DNA of 64,000 nucleotides from Streptosporangium pseudovulgare (GCF_014648055.1 NZ_BMQJ01000016.1:1-64000); one strand, 5' to 3'. Shown: positions 51,556 to 60,405, counted from the first letter of the stretch. Notes: generated by a model from the sequence alone, not told the origin. Made by a program: numbers and translations.

Positions 51556-52789
51556 GCTCCGCTTCGCGGACGCCCGCCGCCACGGGCGTCCGCCCCGGGC
51601 GGAGCAGCTGGAGCAGGGGGCCGGCCATCGCGGTGGTGACCAGGGCCATCACGACCATCAGCGAGTACAGCCCGGTGTCGAGCAGGCCCAGTTGCAGGCC
51701 CGCGCTGAGGATGACCAGCTCGGTGAGACCGCGGGTGTTCAACAGCGTCGCCAGCGTGGCCGACTGGTGCGGGGGCAGGCCGTTCAGCCGGGCCGCGGTG
51801 AAGGCGCCGGCGAACTTCCCGCCGACGGCGACCAGCAGGATCAGCGCCAGCTCGGTCAGGCCCGGCGCCCCGACGGCGGACAGGTCGACCTTGAGGCCGC
51901 TCACCACGAAGAAGATCGGCAGTAGCAGCACCGTGCTGACCTGCCCGACACGGTCGGAGATCTCCTCGCGGAGCCGGTCGGCGCCCTCGCGCGGCATGAC
52001 GACGCCGAACAGGAAGGCGCCGAAGATGAAGTGCAGCCCGATCCACTCGGTGACGCAGCCCGACAGCATCAGCCCGGCCAGGACGGTGGCGAGCATGCCG
52101 GGGCTGAGGTGCCCGGTCCGGCGGTGGGCGGCGGCCAGGCGGCGCAGCAGCGGCCGGACCACCCAGAACATCAGCGCCACGTAGGGCAGGACGAGGACGG
52201 CGTGCCACTGGCCGGTGTCCGCGCCGGTGACCGCCACCACCACGGCCAGCAGCGACCAGGCGAGCACGTCGTCGACGGCGGCGCAGGTGAGGGCGAGCCC
52301 GCCGGTGGCGGTGCGGTGCATGCCGCGGTCGGTGAGGATGCGCGCCAGCACGGGGAAGGCGGTGACCGCCATCGCCGCCCCCATGAACAGCGCGAACCCC
52401 AGGCGGTGGGGGTTGGGGTGGCTTTCCAGGAGGTACAGCCCCAGCAGCGCGCCGAGACCCAGCGGCAGCAGGATGGAGCTGAGCGACACGCTGACCGCCA
52501 GCCGGCCCGTGCCCCGCAGCAGGGCGTGGTCCAGTTCCAGTCCCACCAGGAACATGAACACCATGACCCCGATGTTGGCCAGCGCGCCGAGATGGGAGCG
52601 GATGTCGGCCGGGAACAGGGCGTCGGTCACCGCCCCGTGGAACAGGGTGGGTCCCAGCAGGATCCCGGCGAGGATCTCGCCGATCACGGGCGGCTGGCCG
52701 AGACGTGCGACCAGCGTGCCGGCCAGCCGGGTCGCGATGATGACCACGGCGACGCCGAGCAGGAGGGCGGCGACCTGCTCGGGGCTCAC
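51536..52789 (-). CDS. Cation:proton antiporter (CPA2/Kef type)
   Basis: The 417-aa polytopic protein has about twelve hydrophobic segments and CPA2 features: GQPPVIGEILAGILLGPTLF, MVFMFLVGLELD, AAMAVTAFPVLARIL and AAVDDVLAW with the paired Asp of the ion-binding site. No C-terminal TrkA-N domain is present. It should exchange K+ or Na+ for protons. GTG 52789 (VSPEQVAALLLGV) is chosen because the membrane domain begins there. It lies downstream of the SARP operon but 416 bp away, so co-transcription is unlikely. Confidence 0.88.
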   Translation of the reverse strand: MSPEQVAALLLGVAVVIIATRLAGTLVARLGQPPVIGEILAGILLGPTLFHGAVTDALFPADIRSHLGALANIGVMVFMFLVGLELDHALLRGTGRLAVSVSLSSILLPLGLGALLGLYLLESHPNPHRLGFALFMGAAMAVTAFPVLARILTDRGMHRTATGGLALTCAAVDDVLAWSLLAVVVAVTGADTGQWHAVLVLPYVALMFWVVRPLLRRLAAAHRRTGHLSPGMLATVLAGLMLSGCVTEWIGLHFIFGAFLFGVVMPREGADRLREEISDRVGQVSTVLLLPIFFVVSGLKVDLSAVGAPGLTELALILLVAVGGKFAGAFTAARLNGLPPHQSATLATLLNTRGLTELVILSAGLQLGLLDTGLYSLMVVMALVTTAMAGPLLQLLRPGRTPVAAGVREAELRSSST

Positions 52790-53205
52790 CGGAGGGCTCC
52801 GGTGGCGTCCGGTCCGGGGCGCGGCCCGCTCGCGGGGACGGCACGGCGGGCCGTACCGCCGGTCGCGGGGGCGGTACGGCCCGCCGCACCGCCGGGGCGG
52901 CCTGCGGCCATCGGCCCGGGGGCGAACAGGTGAGGGGGCATGTCTTCTCTCCCTGGGTAGGCGTGGCGCTCCCGGGCCGGCGGGGCGGGAGGGGAGCGTC
53001 GTGTCACCAGCCTGCGCCGGGCGCATCGCACCGCGGTAGAGGGTCGTCCGTGTTCCGCACGAGGCGGGCGCGAGGACGTCCCGCACGCGGAGTGGGGGCG
53101 GGGAGAGAGCCGTACGCGGGGCGGGCGCGGGGGAGAGCCGCCCGGGGTGGGCGCGGGGAGCGCCCCGTGCCCCCGTGCGCGGGGCGGGCACGGACGGGAC
53201 GGCGC
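52790..53205. other. Very GC-rich, low-complexity intergenic region
   Basis: The 416 bp between the antiporter and the SARP gene are above 80% G+C in places and contain imperfect repeats of GCGGGGCGGGCGCGGGG-like and GCCGTACGCGGGG-like words around 53085-53195. No frame has coding bias, and no RNA gene or mobile element is recognised. The repeats could form strong secondary structure that ends SARP-operon transcription. Confidence 0.4.
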
Positions 53206-54015
53206 TCAGCCGACCAGGCGGCCCAGCGCGGGGTGCAGGACCTGGTCCAGAGCGGGGTCGGAGGCGGTGATGGCCCGCATCATCTGCTGGGCGCGCGGGC
53301 ACGGCTCCACGCCGAGTTCGAGGTCCAGGGTGTGGCGCAGCTGCCGGTACACCGTCAGCGCCTGCCACTGCCGTCCCGAGCGGTACAGGGCGAGCATGTA
53401 GTCGATCTGCAGGTTCTCGTTCAGCGGGTGCTGCGCGCACAGCACGGCCAGGTCGCCCAGCAGCGTCTGGTGGCGCCCGAGCCGGAGCTCCGCCTCGATG
53501 CGCAACTCGGCGGCGCACAGCCGCAGGTGCTCCAGGCGCATCACCTCCAGCTCCAGCAGCGGCCCCGTCGGCACGTCCACCAGGGCCGCGCCGCGCCACA
53601 GGTTCAGGGCCTTCGACAGCAGCTGCGCGGCGCGGGCGTCGTCGTGCTCGTCGACGGCCCGGCGGCCGGCGGCGACGAGCCGCTCGTACTCCCAGGCGTC
53701 GACCTCGACGTCCGACATCTGCAGCTGGTAGCCGATGTGCCGGGTGACGAGCACGTCCTTCCCGGTGCGCTTGAGGGTGAGGCCGCGCGCGCTGTCGAGT
53801 TTCCTGCGCAGTTGCAGGATGTAGGTCTGGAGGGTGGTGCTGGCGCTGCGCGGGGGGTTGCCGTTCCACAGTTCCTCGGCCAGGGCGGCGGCGGTCACGA
53901 CCTGACCGCGGTTGAGGGCCAGAAGGGCGAGGATCTGTCGTGGCTTGCCCGCGGTCGGGAGTACCGAGGTGCCCGATTCCCACGCTTCCAGTTGTCCCAG
54001 GATTCTGATTTCCAC
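53206..54015 (-). CDS. SARP-family pathway regulator
   Basis: The 269-aa protein has the two-domain structure of streptomycete antibiotic regulatory proteins: OmpR-like winged helix (about 1-95, ILGQLEAWESG, KPRQILALLALNRGQVV, YILQLRRKLD) and BTAD domain (about 100-250, VDAWEYERLVAAGRRAV, LWRGAALVDVPTG). SARPs activate biosynthetic promoters by binding direct repeats next to -35. GTG 54015 is the family-like start. It is the last gene of a minus-strand operon behind the GFDWG-repeat peptide and the 118-aa protein, so it may autoregulate that operon or the NRPS/sugar genes further right. Confidence 0.92.
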   Translation of the reverse strand: MEIRILGQLEAWESGTSVLPTAGKPRQILALLALNRGQVVTAAALAEELWNGNPPRSASTTLQTYILQLRRKLDSARGLTLKRTGKDVLVTRHIGYQLQMSDVEVDAWEYERLVAAGRRAVDEHDDARAAQLLSKALNLWRGAALVDVPTGPLLELEVMRLEHLRLCAAELRIEAELRLGRHQTLLGDLAVLCAQHPLNENLQIDYMLALYRSGRQWQALTVYRQLRHTLDLELGVEPCPRAQQMMRAITASDPALDQVLHPALGRLVG

Positions 54016-54042
54016 GGGGTTTTCGGTCCTCTCTGGATTCCT

Positions 54043-54399
54043 TCACGGTTCCGGGAGGTTCTCAGGGGGAGGGGTGCCGGCCGGACGTCCGCCGGGGGAG
54101 CGGCCGGTTCCGGTCTCGTAGTCGATCGGGGCGACCGCGTCGACCCGCCAGCCGGAGAGCACGGAGGAGGTCGCGATCACCCGGTCGCACAGTCGCCGTG
54201 CGGCCTTCATCGCCTCCTGTTCGCCGGGGGCCCGCAGGAAGACGACCAGGTCGACGCGGGCCGGCCGGCGGGTCGCCAGGCGCAGGTGTTCCAGGCCGTC
54301 CTCGGGGACGGCCAGCGACCAGAAGACGTCCGAGACGACGGTGCCGTCGGGGGAGGGGGAGCCCTCGGGGGCGGTGAGGGAGGCGGCGACCATGTACAT
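54043..54399 (-). CDS. 118-aa protein of unknown family, SARP-operon
   Basis: The product begins MYMVAASLTAPEGSPSPDGT, has an alternating beta/helix middle (RVDLVVFLRAPGEQEAMKAA, RRLCDRVIATSSVLSGWRVD) and a disordered Pro/Gly-rich tail of about 20 residues. There is no signal peptide or membrane segment, so it is cytoplasmic. The fold could be ferredoxin-like. AAGGA lies before ATG 54399. It sits 42 bp after the peptide gene and 27 bp before the SARP gene, so all three are likely co-expressed. I cannot name the family; I have a memory of similar small proteins beside SARP genes in streptomycetes, but it is unverified. Confidence 0.7.
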   Translation of the reverse strand: MYMVAASLTAPEGSPSPDGTVVSDVFWSLAVPEDGLEHLRLATRRPARVDLVVFLRAPGEQEAMKAARRLCDRVIATSSVLSGWRVDAVAPIDYETGTGRSPGGRPAGTPPPENLPEP

Positions 54400-54441
54400 G
54401 GGGTGTCCTTGGATGGGGTGGGTGGCCGTGGGGCGGTCTCG

Positions 54442-54741
54442 TCAGCCCTGGCCGTGCCCGCCCGGGGCGGGGGCGGGGGTGGGGGTCCCCCAGTCGAAGC
54501 CGCCGTCGTGGGAGATGGAGACGCCCCAGTCGAAGCCGACACCGTCGGGGTCGGAGACGCCCCAGTCGAAGCCGCTGTCGTCGGGGTCGGAGAACTGGCC
54601 GGACCCGGCGGACGCCACCGTCGGGCCGGTGACCGCGGCCGAGGCGCCGGCGCCGCCGGCCACCGCGCCGGCGGCGACGATCGCGGCGGTCAGGGTGAGG
54701 GTGGCGAGGGCGCGGGACGCGAGGCGGGGGGTGAGGTTCAT
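54442..54741 (-). CDS. Secreted 99-aa peptide with three GFDWG repeats
   Basis: The precursor has a signal peptide (ALATLTLTAAIVAAGAVAGG, cleavage plausibly near A36), a short spacer and three tandem 12-residue units at 57-68, 69-80 and 81-92: GFDWGVSDPDGV, GFDWGVSISHDG and GFDWGTPTPAPA. At DNA level the word CCCCAGTCGAAGCCG recurs at 54488, 54524 and 54560, an exact 36-base period. Residues between repeats are acidic. It ends in a Pro/Gly tail. AGGAG precedes ATG 54741. The form suits a multi-core secreted peptide, a repeat adhesin-like peptide or a signal; no known class is recognised and no maturase is adjacent. Confidence 0.75.
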   Translation of the reverse strand: MNLTPRLASRALATLTLTAAIVAAGAVAGGAGASAAVTGPTVASAGSGQFSDPDDSGFDWGVSDPDGVGFDWGVSISHDGGFDWGTPTPAPAPGGHGQG

Positions 54742-55258
54742 GGTGACCGCTCCTGGGAGTCGTCCGTTTCCGGAGGGGGGGATGGTTCCCGCTTCCGGCT
54801 CCCTGACCTGCCGGGACCGTATCGGGTAAGCCGATTATTGGAGCAGGTAGGGGGCGGTTTCCACGATCTGGGGTTGCACCAACGTGCTTGGCATCATGGT
54901 GCTGCGCCAGGGGACGGTACGGTGACCGCGTTGAGCAGCGCGTTCGTTTCCGTGACACCATCTGACCTGGCCTGTTGGTGCCAGCCGTACCGCGCCCGGG
55001 GGCGGCCGTCATGGCACGCCGGTGCCACGCCTCCGGCGTGAACGCCGCGGCTCCGGCGCGGACGTCGTGGCCGCGGCACCAAGGTGCCGCCGGGCCGTGA
55101 CGCCGCGCGGCCGTGCGGGGAAGGGACGGGCGCGCCCGCCACTGAATGATTGAACATTCAACCACTTTGAGCGTGCTCGTGGTTGTCCAGGTTCTTGGTC
55201 CCAATTATTGTTTGGGGGCCTCGTGGCTGCGGCGGCCATGGGCGAGGGAGCCGTATCG
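54742..55258. promoter_or_regulatory. Divergent control region with palindromes
   Basis: This 517-bp region lies between the peptide operon and the TrmB/LuxR regulator. It contains GCGGCACC-AA-GGTGCCGC (55073-55090), a perfect eight-base inverted repeat, and TGAATG-ATTGAA-CATTCA (55143-55160), with a nested TTGAA-CA-TTCAA (55150-55161). The last two lie about 100 bp before the regulator start in a locally AT-rich patch. They are good operator candidates for the divergent regulator or the SARP. No gene is seen. Confidence 0.55.
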
Positions 55259-56239
55259 ATGTTGGAAGCTCTGGGGTTAAGGGCCCGCACGCAGACCGTC
55301 TACCTGCTGATGCTGGATCATCCGGAGTGGGGGCCCGATCTGCTCGCGGCTCACCTGGAGATCTCCGAGGCGGACGTCCGCTCGGCGCTGGACGACCTGG
55401 CCGACAAGCACCTGCTGCGGCCGATGGACGAGGACTCCGGCCGGCTCTACCCGGTGAGCCCGGAGGTCGGCCTGTCGGCCCTGCTGGCGCGCAGCGAGCT
55501 GGAACTGGCGGCCCGTCAGCGCCAGATCGAGGCCACCCGCACCGCCGTGGCCACCCTCGCGTCCCGCTACAGCGGCAAGGACAGGTACGCGCCCGAGCTG
55601 GTCCACCAGCTGGTCGGACTGGAGGCGGTGCGGTACCGCCTGGAGGAGCTGGCGCAGACCGCCCGCCACGAGTGCCTGTCGTTCCTGCCGGGCGGCGCCC
55701 AGCTGTCGGACACCATCGAGGCGGGCAAGCCGCTCAACCAGCAGGCGCTGGAGCGGGGCGTCGCGCTGCGCACCATCTACCAGGAGAGCTTCCGCAACGA
55801 CCCCGCGACCCTGCAGTACGTGCGCCTGCTGACCTCACTGGGGGAGGAGGCGCGGATCGTCCCCTCCCTGCCGATGCTGATGATCATCGTGGACGGCGAG
55901 GTCGCCCTGGTGCCGCTCGACCCCGGAAACGGGCGGCGCGGCGCGCTGGAGCTGCGCAGCCAGGGCGCGATCGCGGCGATGAAGGTCCTGTTCGAGCAGT
56001 TCTGGGCGGCGGCGAGCCCATGGGACGCCAAACCCGCCGCCGACAGCGACGGCCTGTCCAAGCGGGACCGGGAGATCCTGGCGCTGCTGGCCGACGGCCA
56101 CACCGACGAGTCCATCAGCCGCAAACTGGGGTTGTCGCTGCGGACCATCCGCCGGCTGGTGTCGGACCTGATGAAGCGGCTGAACGCGCGCAGCCGCTTC
56201 GAGGCGGGCATCCTGGCGGTCCGTTCCGGCTGGCTCTGA
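55259..56239 (+). CDS. TrmB/LuxR-type transcriptional regulator
   Basis: The 326-aa protein combines an N-terminal TrmB-like winged helix (about 1-70, ARTQTVYLLMLDHPEWGPDL), a phospholipase-D-like sensor region (about 90-240, with HECLSFLPGGAQL and GVALRTIYQESFRNDPATLQ) and a C-terminal LuxR helix-turn-helix (LSKRDREILALLADGHTDES, then SRKLGLSLRTIRRLV). This architecture is common beside actinomycete peptide and polyketide clusters. I prefer ATG 55259, with GAGGGAG nine bases upstream, over the longer in-frame starts at 55208-55238. It is divergent from the GFDWG-peptide operon and convergent with rfbB. Confidence 0.87.
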   Translation: MLEALGLRARTQTVYLLMLDHPEWGPDLLAAHLEISEADVRSALDDLADKHLLRPMDEDSGRLYPVSPEVGLSALLARSELELAARQRQIEATRTAVATLASRYSGKDRYAPELVHQLVGLEAVRYRLEELAQTARHECLSFLPGGAQLSDTIEAGKPLNQQALERGVALRTIYQESFRNDPATLQYVRLLTSLGEEARIVPSLPMLMIIVDGEVALVPLDPGNGRRGALELRSQGAIAAMKVLFEQFWAAASPWDAKPAADSDGLSKRDREILALLADGHTDESISRKLGLSLRTIRRLVSDLMKRLNARSRFEAGILAVRSGWL

Positions 56240-56267
56240 GCGCCCGGCGCGGTCCGGGCGGCGGGGG

Positions 56268-57269
56268 TCACCCCACGACGGCCGCCGGCGGCCTGGCCTC
56301 CCCCGCCTCGCACAGAGGCTTCCACCAGCCGGGATTGTCCCGGTACCAGGCGACCGTCTCGGCCAGGCCGCGGTCGAAGCCCACCTGGGGCGCCCAGCCG
56401 AGCCGGGTGCGCAGCCTGGTGTCGTCGAGGCTGTAGCGCAGGTCGTGGCCGGGCCGATCGGCCACATGCCGGACCATGGACCAGTCGGCGCCGCACAGCT
56501 CCAGCAGGGCGGAGGTCAGCTCCAGGTTCGACAGCTCGTGGCCGCCGCCGATGTTGTAGACCTCCCCGGCGGTCCCGTCGGTCAGGACCCGCTGCACCGC
56601 CCGGCAGTGGTCTTCGACGTGCAGCCACTCGCGGACGTTCCAGCCGTCGCCGTACAGCGGCACCTGCAGGCCCGACAGCAGGTTGGTCACGAAGCGCGGG
56701 ATCAGCTTCTCCACGTGCTGGTAGGGGCCGTAGTTGTTGCAGCAGCGGGTGACCAGGACGTCCATGCCGTAGGTCCGCCAGTACGCGCGGGCGATCAGGT
56801 CGGCGCCCGCCTTGCTGGCCGCGTACGGCGAGTTGGGCAGCAGCGGGAAGTCCTCGGTCCAGGAGCCGGTGGCGATCGAGCCGTACACCTCGTCGGTGGA
56901 GACGCACACCACCCGGGGGGTCCCGGTCAGGCGGGCGGCCTCCAGCACGGTGGCGGTGCCGCCCACGTTGCTGCGGACGAACTCGGCGGCGCCGTACACC
57001 GAGCGGTCCACGTGCGACTCGGCGGCGAAGTGGACGACGGCGTCGTGGCCGGGCAGGACCTCGCGCAGCAACGCGAGGTCGCAGACGTCGCCCTGGACGA
57101 AGGTCAGCCGGGGATGGGCGGCGGGCAGGTTGGCGCGGTTGCCCGCGTAGGTGAGCGCGTCCACGACGGTGACGCGCGCGCCGGTGAAACCGGGGTATCC
57201 GTCTTCGAGAAGGGTCCGGACGTAGTGGGAGCCGATGAAGCCGGCTCCGCCGGTTACCAGGATGTTCAC
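56268..57269 (-). CDS. rfbB: dTDP-glucose 4,6-dehydratase
   Basis: The 333-aa extended SDR has the cofactor motif TGGAGFIGSH at the N-terminus, VSTDEVYGS with the catalytic Thr-Asp-Glu trio, and SPYAASKAGAD giving Tyr-x-x-x-Lys; NNYGPYQ is also conserved. It makes dTDP-4-keto-6-deoxyglucose, the branch point to 6-deoxysugars. GTG 57269 overlaps the last four bases of rfbA (GTGA), showing translational coupling. It is the last gene of the five-gene minus-strand operon. Later sugar-modifying enzymes (epimerase, reductase, aminotransferase) are not in the window and may lie to the right. Confidence 0.95.
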   Translation of the reverse strand: MNILVTGGAGFIGSHYVRTLLEDGYPGFTGARVTVVDALTYAGNRANLPAAHPRLTFVQGDVCDLALLREVLPGHDAVVHFAAESHVDRSVYGAAEFVRSNVGGTATVLEAARLTGTPRVVCVSTDEVYGSIATGSWTEDFPLLPNSPYAASKAGADLIARAYWRTYGMDVLVTRCCNNYGPYQHVEKLIPRFVTNLLSGLQVPLYGDGWNVREWLHVEDHCRAVQRVLTDGTAGEVYNIGGGHELSNLELTSALLELCGADWSMVRHVADRPGHDLRYSLDDTRLRTRLGWAPQVGFDRGLAETVAWYRDNPGWWKPLCEAGEARPPAAVVG

Positions 57270-58327
57270 GCTACCTCCACTGTGGCGTGGTCGCCGATGA
57301 CCAGGCGGCGGTGACCGTCGTCGATGGCGGAGCACACCGCCGCCTCGCGGCCGATCAGTGAGCCGTAGATGCCGCGGACCCGCCGCACCGACACCCCGTC
57401 CAGGACGATGGAGTGCTCGATGCCCGCGCCGAGCAGGGTGCAGTTGCGGCCCAGCGCGGTGTAGGGGCCGATCAGGCTGTCGCGGACCAGCGTCCCGGCG
57501 CCGATGACGGCCGGACCGGTGACGACGGAGCCGACGATCCGGGCGCCGGGCTCGACCACGACCTCGCCGTACAGCCGGCTGGTCGCGTCGACGGTGCCGC
57601 GCACCTCGCCGCGGCGGCGTTCCATCAGGACGCGGTTGCACTCCAGCAGGTCGTCGATCTTGCCGGTGTCCTTCCAGTACCCGTGGAACTGACTGGCGTC
57701 GACCCGCAGCCCCCGCGCGACCAGCCAGGCGATGGCATCGGTGATCTCCAGTTCGCCGCGCGGGCTGGGCGCGATGGCCCGGACCGCCTCGTGGATGGCG
57801 GGGGTGAAGAAGTACACGCCGGTCAGCGCCAGGTCGCTGCGCGGCTCGGCGGGTTTCTCGGCCAGCCCCGTCACCCGTCCGTCGGCGTCCAGCTCGGCCA
57901 CGCCGTACTCGCGGGGGTTGGCCACCTTGACCAGCAGGATCTGCGCGGCGGGCCGGTTGGCGGCGAAGTCCGCGGCGACCTCGGCGATGCCGTCGGCCAG
58001 GATGTTGTCGCCCAGGTACATGACGAAGTCGTCGTCGCCGAGGAAGTCCGCGGCGAGCCGCACGCAGTGGGCCAGGCCCAGCGGCGCGTGCTGGCGGATG
58101 TAGGTGATGCGCAGCCCCAGCGCGGCGCCGTCGCCGAGCTGGGCGCGCATCTCGTCGCCGCGGTCGCCCACGATCAGGCCGACGTCGGTGACGCCGATCG
58201 CCGCGATGTTCTCCAGGCAGTGCGCCAGCACCGGCTTGCCGGCCACCGGTATGAGTTGTTTGGGGATGGCGTGACTCAGAGGACGTAACCGCGTCCCCGA
58301 GCCGCCCGCCAGGACCAGTGCCTTCAC
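57266..58327 (-). CDS. rfbA: Glucose-1-phosphate thymidylyltransferase (RmlA-long)
   Basis: The 353-aa protein starts VKALVLAGGSGTRLRPLS, the nucleotide-binding signature, with GEKPAEP-like AEKPAEPRSD and the C-terminal left-handed beta-helix (VVEPGARIVGSVVTGPAVIG) of the long RmlA form used in actinomycete antibiotic clusters (StrD type). It activates glucose-1-phosphate to dTDP-glucose. GTG 58327 is chosen over GTG 58336 because it gives the conserved start. It is coupled to rfbB by a four-base overlap and follows the PPTase gene by 55 bp. Confidence 0.95.
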   Translation of the reverse strand: MKALVLAGGSGTRLRPLSHAIPKQLIPVAGKPVLAHCLENIAAIGVTDVGLIVGDRGDEMRAQLGDGAALGLRITYIRQHAPLGLAHCVRLAADFLGDDDFVMYLGDNILADGIAEVAADFAANRPAAQILLVKVANPREYGVAELDADGRVTGLAEKPAEPRSDLALTGVYFFTPAIHEAVRAIAPSPRGELEITDAIAWLVARGLRVDASQFHGYWKDTGKIDDLLECNRVLMERRRGEVRGTVDATSRLYGEVVVEPGARIVGSVVTGPAVIGAGTLVRDSLIGPYTALGRNCTLLGAGIEHSIVLDGVSVRRVRGIYGSLIGREAAVCSAIDDGHRRLVIGDHATVEVA

Positions 58328-58382
58328 GTGCCTCACCTCTCGCTCGGTCCGGGGAGGGGCGGCGGTTGCGCCCCTCCCCGGA

Positions 58383-59138
58383 TCACCAGGACCGCAGGAG
58401 TCCCTGCGCGTCGTAATGCACCACCTCCGCGGGCGGCGGTCTCAGGATCGCCAGCGCGGCCCGGTAGCCCTCGGCCCGTGGGGTCAGGTCGATGACGCAG
58501 GCGTTGCCCGCGAGGTCGGGCCGGCCCGGGTAGGCCAGCAGGCGGCCCTGCTCGTCGAAGTCCACGGCGTTCATCGGCATGCGCAGCCCGTCGCCGGTGG
58601 ACTTCAGCACCGCCTCCTTGCGGGTCCACGCCTGGAAGAACATCCGGGTCCGCTCGTCGTCGGTCAGCGTCTGGAACTTCGCCAGCTCGGTGACGCTGAG
58701 CACGCGGCGGGCGAGCTTGCGTGACTTGGCCGGATCGATCTTCTCCACGTCCACGCCCATCGGCGCGGACGTGGACAGCCCGATCATGACGAGGTCGGCG
58801 GAGTGGGAGACGGCCAGCTCCAGGTCGCGGTGCTCCACGCGGGGACGGCCGTGCGGGAGCCGGCAGTCGGGGCAGTCGCGGACGATCCGCAGGTCGACGG
58901 GGTCGCAGTCCAGCAGCCGCGCGGCGGTCAGCCGGATGAGCGCGGCGCCGACGGTGAAGCGGGCGCGGTCCTCCGGCCGCCGGTAGGCCGACCGCCGCTC
59001 CAGCTCCACATCCTGCAGCAGGCTGAGCAGGCCCTCGTGCTGGTCCGCCGGCCGCGCCCACCACACTTCGCACCGTGGCGCCGGGCCGGAGGGGTCCTCC
59101 GGCCGGCGCGGTGCCGCGGGGTCGGTGATGAGGGGCAC
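58383..59138 (-). CDS. Sfp-type 4'-phosphopantetheinyl transferase
   Basis: The 251-aa protein has the Sfp-family motifs: RFTVGAALIRL, PHGRP ... LELAVSHS, GVDVE with Mg-binding D130 and E132, and WTRKEAVLKSTGDG with E175. It transfers phosphopantetheine from CoA to carrier-domain serines, here most probably Ser42 of the divergent NRPS. GTG 59138 starts seven bases after the end of the glycosyltransferase gene, so the two are in one operon. Presence of a dedicated PPTase supports this being a real carrier-protein cluster. Confidence 0.94.
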   Translation of the reverse strand: MPLITDPAAPRRPEDPSGPAPRCEVWWARPADQHEGLLSLLQDVELERRSAYRRPEDRARFTVGAALIRLTAARLLDCDPVDLRIVRDCPDCRLPHGRPRVEHRDLELAVSHSADLVMIGLSTSAPMGVDVEKIDPAKSRKLARRVLSVTELAKFQTLTDDERTRMFFQAWTRKEAVLKSTGDGLRMPMNAVDFDEQGRLLAYPGRPDLAGNACVIDLTPRAEGYRAALAILRPPPAEVVHYDAQGLLRSW

Positions 59139-59145
59139 GGCGGGC

Positions 59146-60405
59146 TCAGCCTTCCTCGGTGGCGATCAGGGCTTCCAGGTCGTCGACGAGCCGCTCGACC
59201 GGCGGCAGGGCGTGCAGGTGGCGCTGGACGCGACGGGCGGCGGCCCGGTGCGCGGGGTCGTCCAGTACGGCGCGCACCGCCGCGGCCAGCGGACGCGCCC
59301 GGCCCGCCGCTCCGGAGCCGTACGGCTCAGGCGGCCCCGGGGGTGCGGGCGGCCCGGTCAGCGCGGTCAGCGCGGTCAGCGGCACCGTGCGCGACAGGCC
59401 CAGCCCGGCACAGAGCGCGGCGTTGTGCCGGTGGTCGTCCAGGACCGGCAGCGCGACCATCGGCACGCCCAGGCACAGGGCCTCCTTGATGCTGTTGAGC
59501 CCGCCGTGGGTGACGAACAGGTCGCAGCTCTGCAGGATCAGCGCCTGGTCGGCGAAGTCCACCAGGCGGACGTTGTCCGGCGCGGCGTAACGCGCCGGGT
59601 CGGCTCCGGAGCCGACCGCCAGGATGGTCGTGCAGTCCAGTTCGCCCAGCTCCTCGATGACCCGGGCGACGAACTCCCCGGAACCGGGCAGGCTGTAGAC
59701 GACCGTGCCGAAACCGGCGAAGACCAGCGGCCGGGCCGGGTCCAGCCCGGCGAACCACGGCGGCAGCGGCAGGTCGTCCGGATGGCTGTTGACGTGCCGG
59801 TAGCAGCGCGTCCCGGGCAGGATCATCTCCGACTCGCCGAACGCGGCGGGCAGGAAGCTCGCGGTGAAATACCGGTACAGGTTCCGCCCCTCCGGGTCGG
59901 GCGGCAGCCCCAGCTCGGCGCGGCCCTCGTCCAGGACGGGGCCGAGGACCTCACCGGTGACGCCGTCCAGCCCGCCGAAGGAGATGACCGGGACGTGCGG
60001 GACGCCCAGCGCCTCGGCCGCGAGGTAGCCGCCCAGCTCGTCGAGCTCGCGCACGATGAGGTCGGGCCGCCACTCGGGGGCGAGCTTCAGGATGTCGGCG
60101 GCGGTGCCGCGGGCGATGTGCCCGGCGAACGCGCGGGTCAGCGGCTCGCCCAGGGCGCGGAAGGTGTCGGCCGCCGTCGCGAAGTCCTGGTCGCGGTAGC
60201 CGGGTGGGAGCGTCCGGTAGATCTCGTAGCGCCAGTCGTAGCCGCCGGTCAGGTGCTCCAGCCCGAAGCCGCGGATCTCCTCGGCCATGCAGGCCGGGGC
60301 GCACACCGCGACCGTGTGACCGCGGTCGCGGGCCGCCTGGGCGACGGGCACCAGGGGGCGCAGGTGGCCGCTGGCGGGCTGGGTGGTGAACAGGATGCGC
60401 GCCAT
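59146..60405 (-). CDS. Glycosyltransferase, GT1/MGT type
   Basis: The 419-aa protein is a GT-B fold glycosyltransferase: N-terminal MARILFTTQPASGHLRPLVP with the catalytic His in SGH, and a C-terminal nucleotide-sugar site VTHGGLNSIKEALCLGVPMV followed by LPVLDDHRHNA. It should move a dTDP-activated deoxysugar made via RfbA/RfbB to the cluster product. The ATG at 60405 overlaps the TGA of the upstream glycosyltransferase gene by one base (TGATG). The pairing of two different GTs suggests two sugars or a sugar chain. Confidence 0.9.
   Translation of the reverse strand: MARILFTTQPASGHLRPLVPVAQAARDRGHTVAVCAPACMAEEIRGFGLEHLTGGYDWRYEIYRTLPPGYRDQDFATAADTFRALGEPLTRAFAGHIARGTAADILKLAPEWRPDLIVRELDELGGYLAAEALGVPHVPVISFGGLDGVTGEVLGPVLDEGRAELGLPPDPEGRNLYRYFTASFLPAAFGESEMILPGTRCYRHVNSHPDDLPLPPWFAGLDPARPLVFAGFGTVVYSLPGSGEFVARVIEELGELDCTTILAVGSGADPARYAAPDNVRLVDFADQALILQSCDLFVTHGGLNSIKEALCLGVPMVALPVLDDHRHNAALCAGLGLSRTVPLTALTALTGPPAPPGPPEPYGSGAAGRARPLAAAVRAVLDDPAHRAAARRVQRHLHALPPVERLVDDLEALIATEEG

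Noticed and set aside
52930..53205. Long plus-strand frames antisense to the SARP gene and its flank
   Set aside because: They arise from high GC content opposite real genes and have inverted codon bias.
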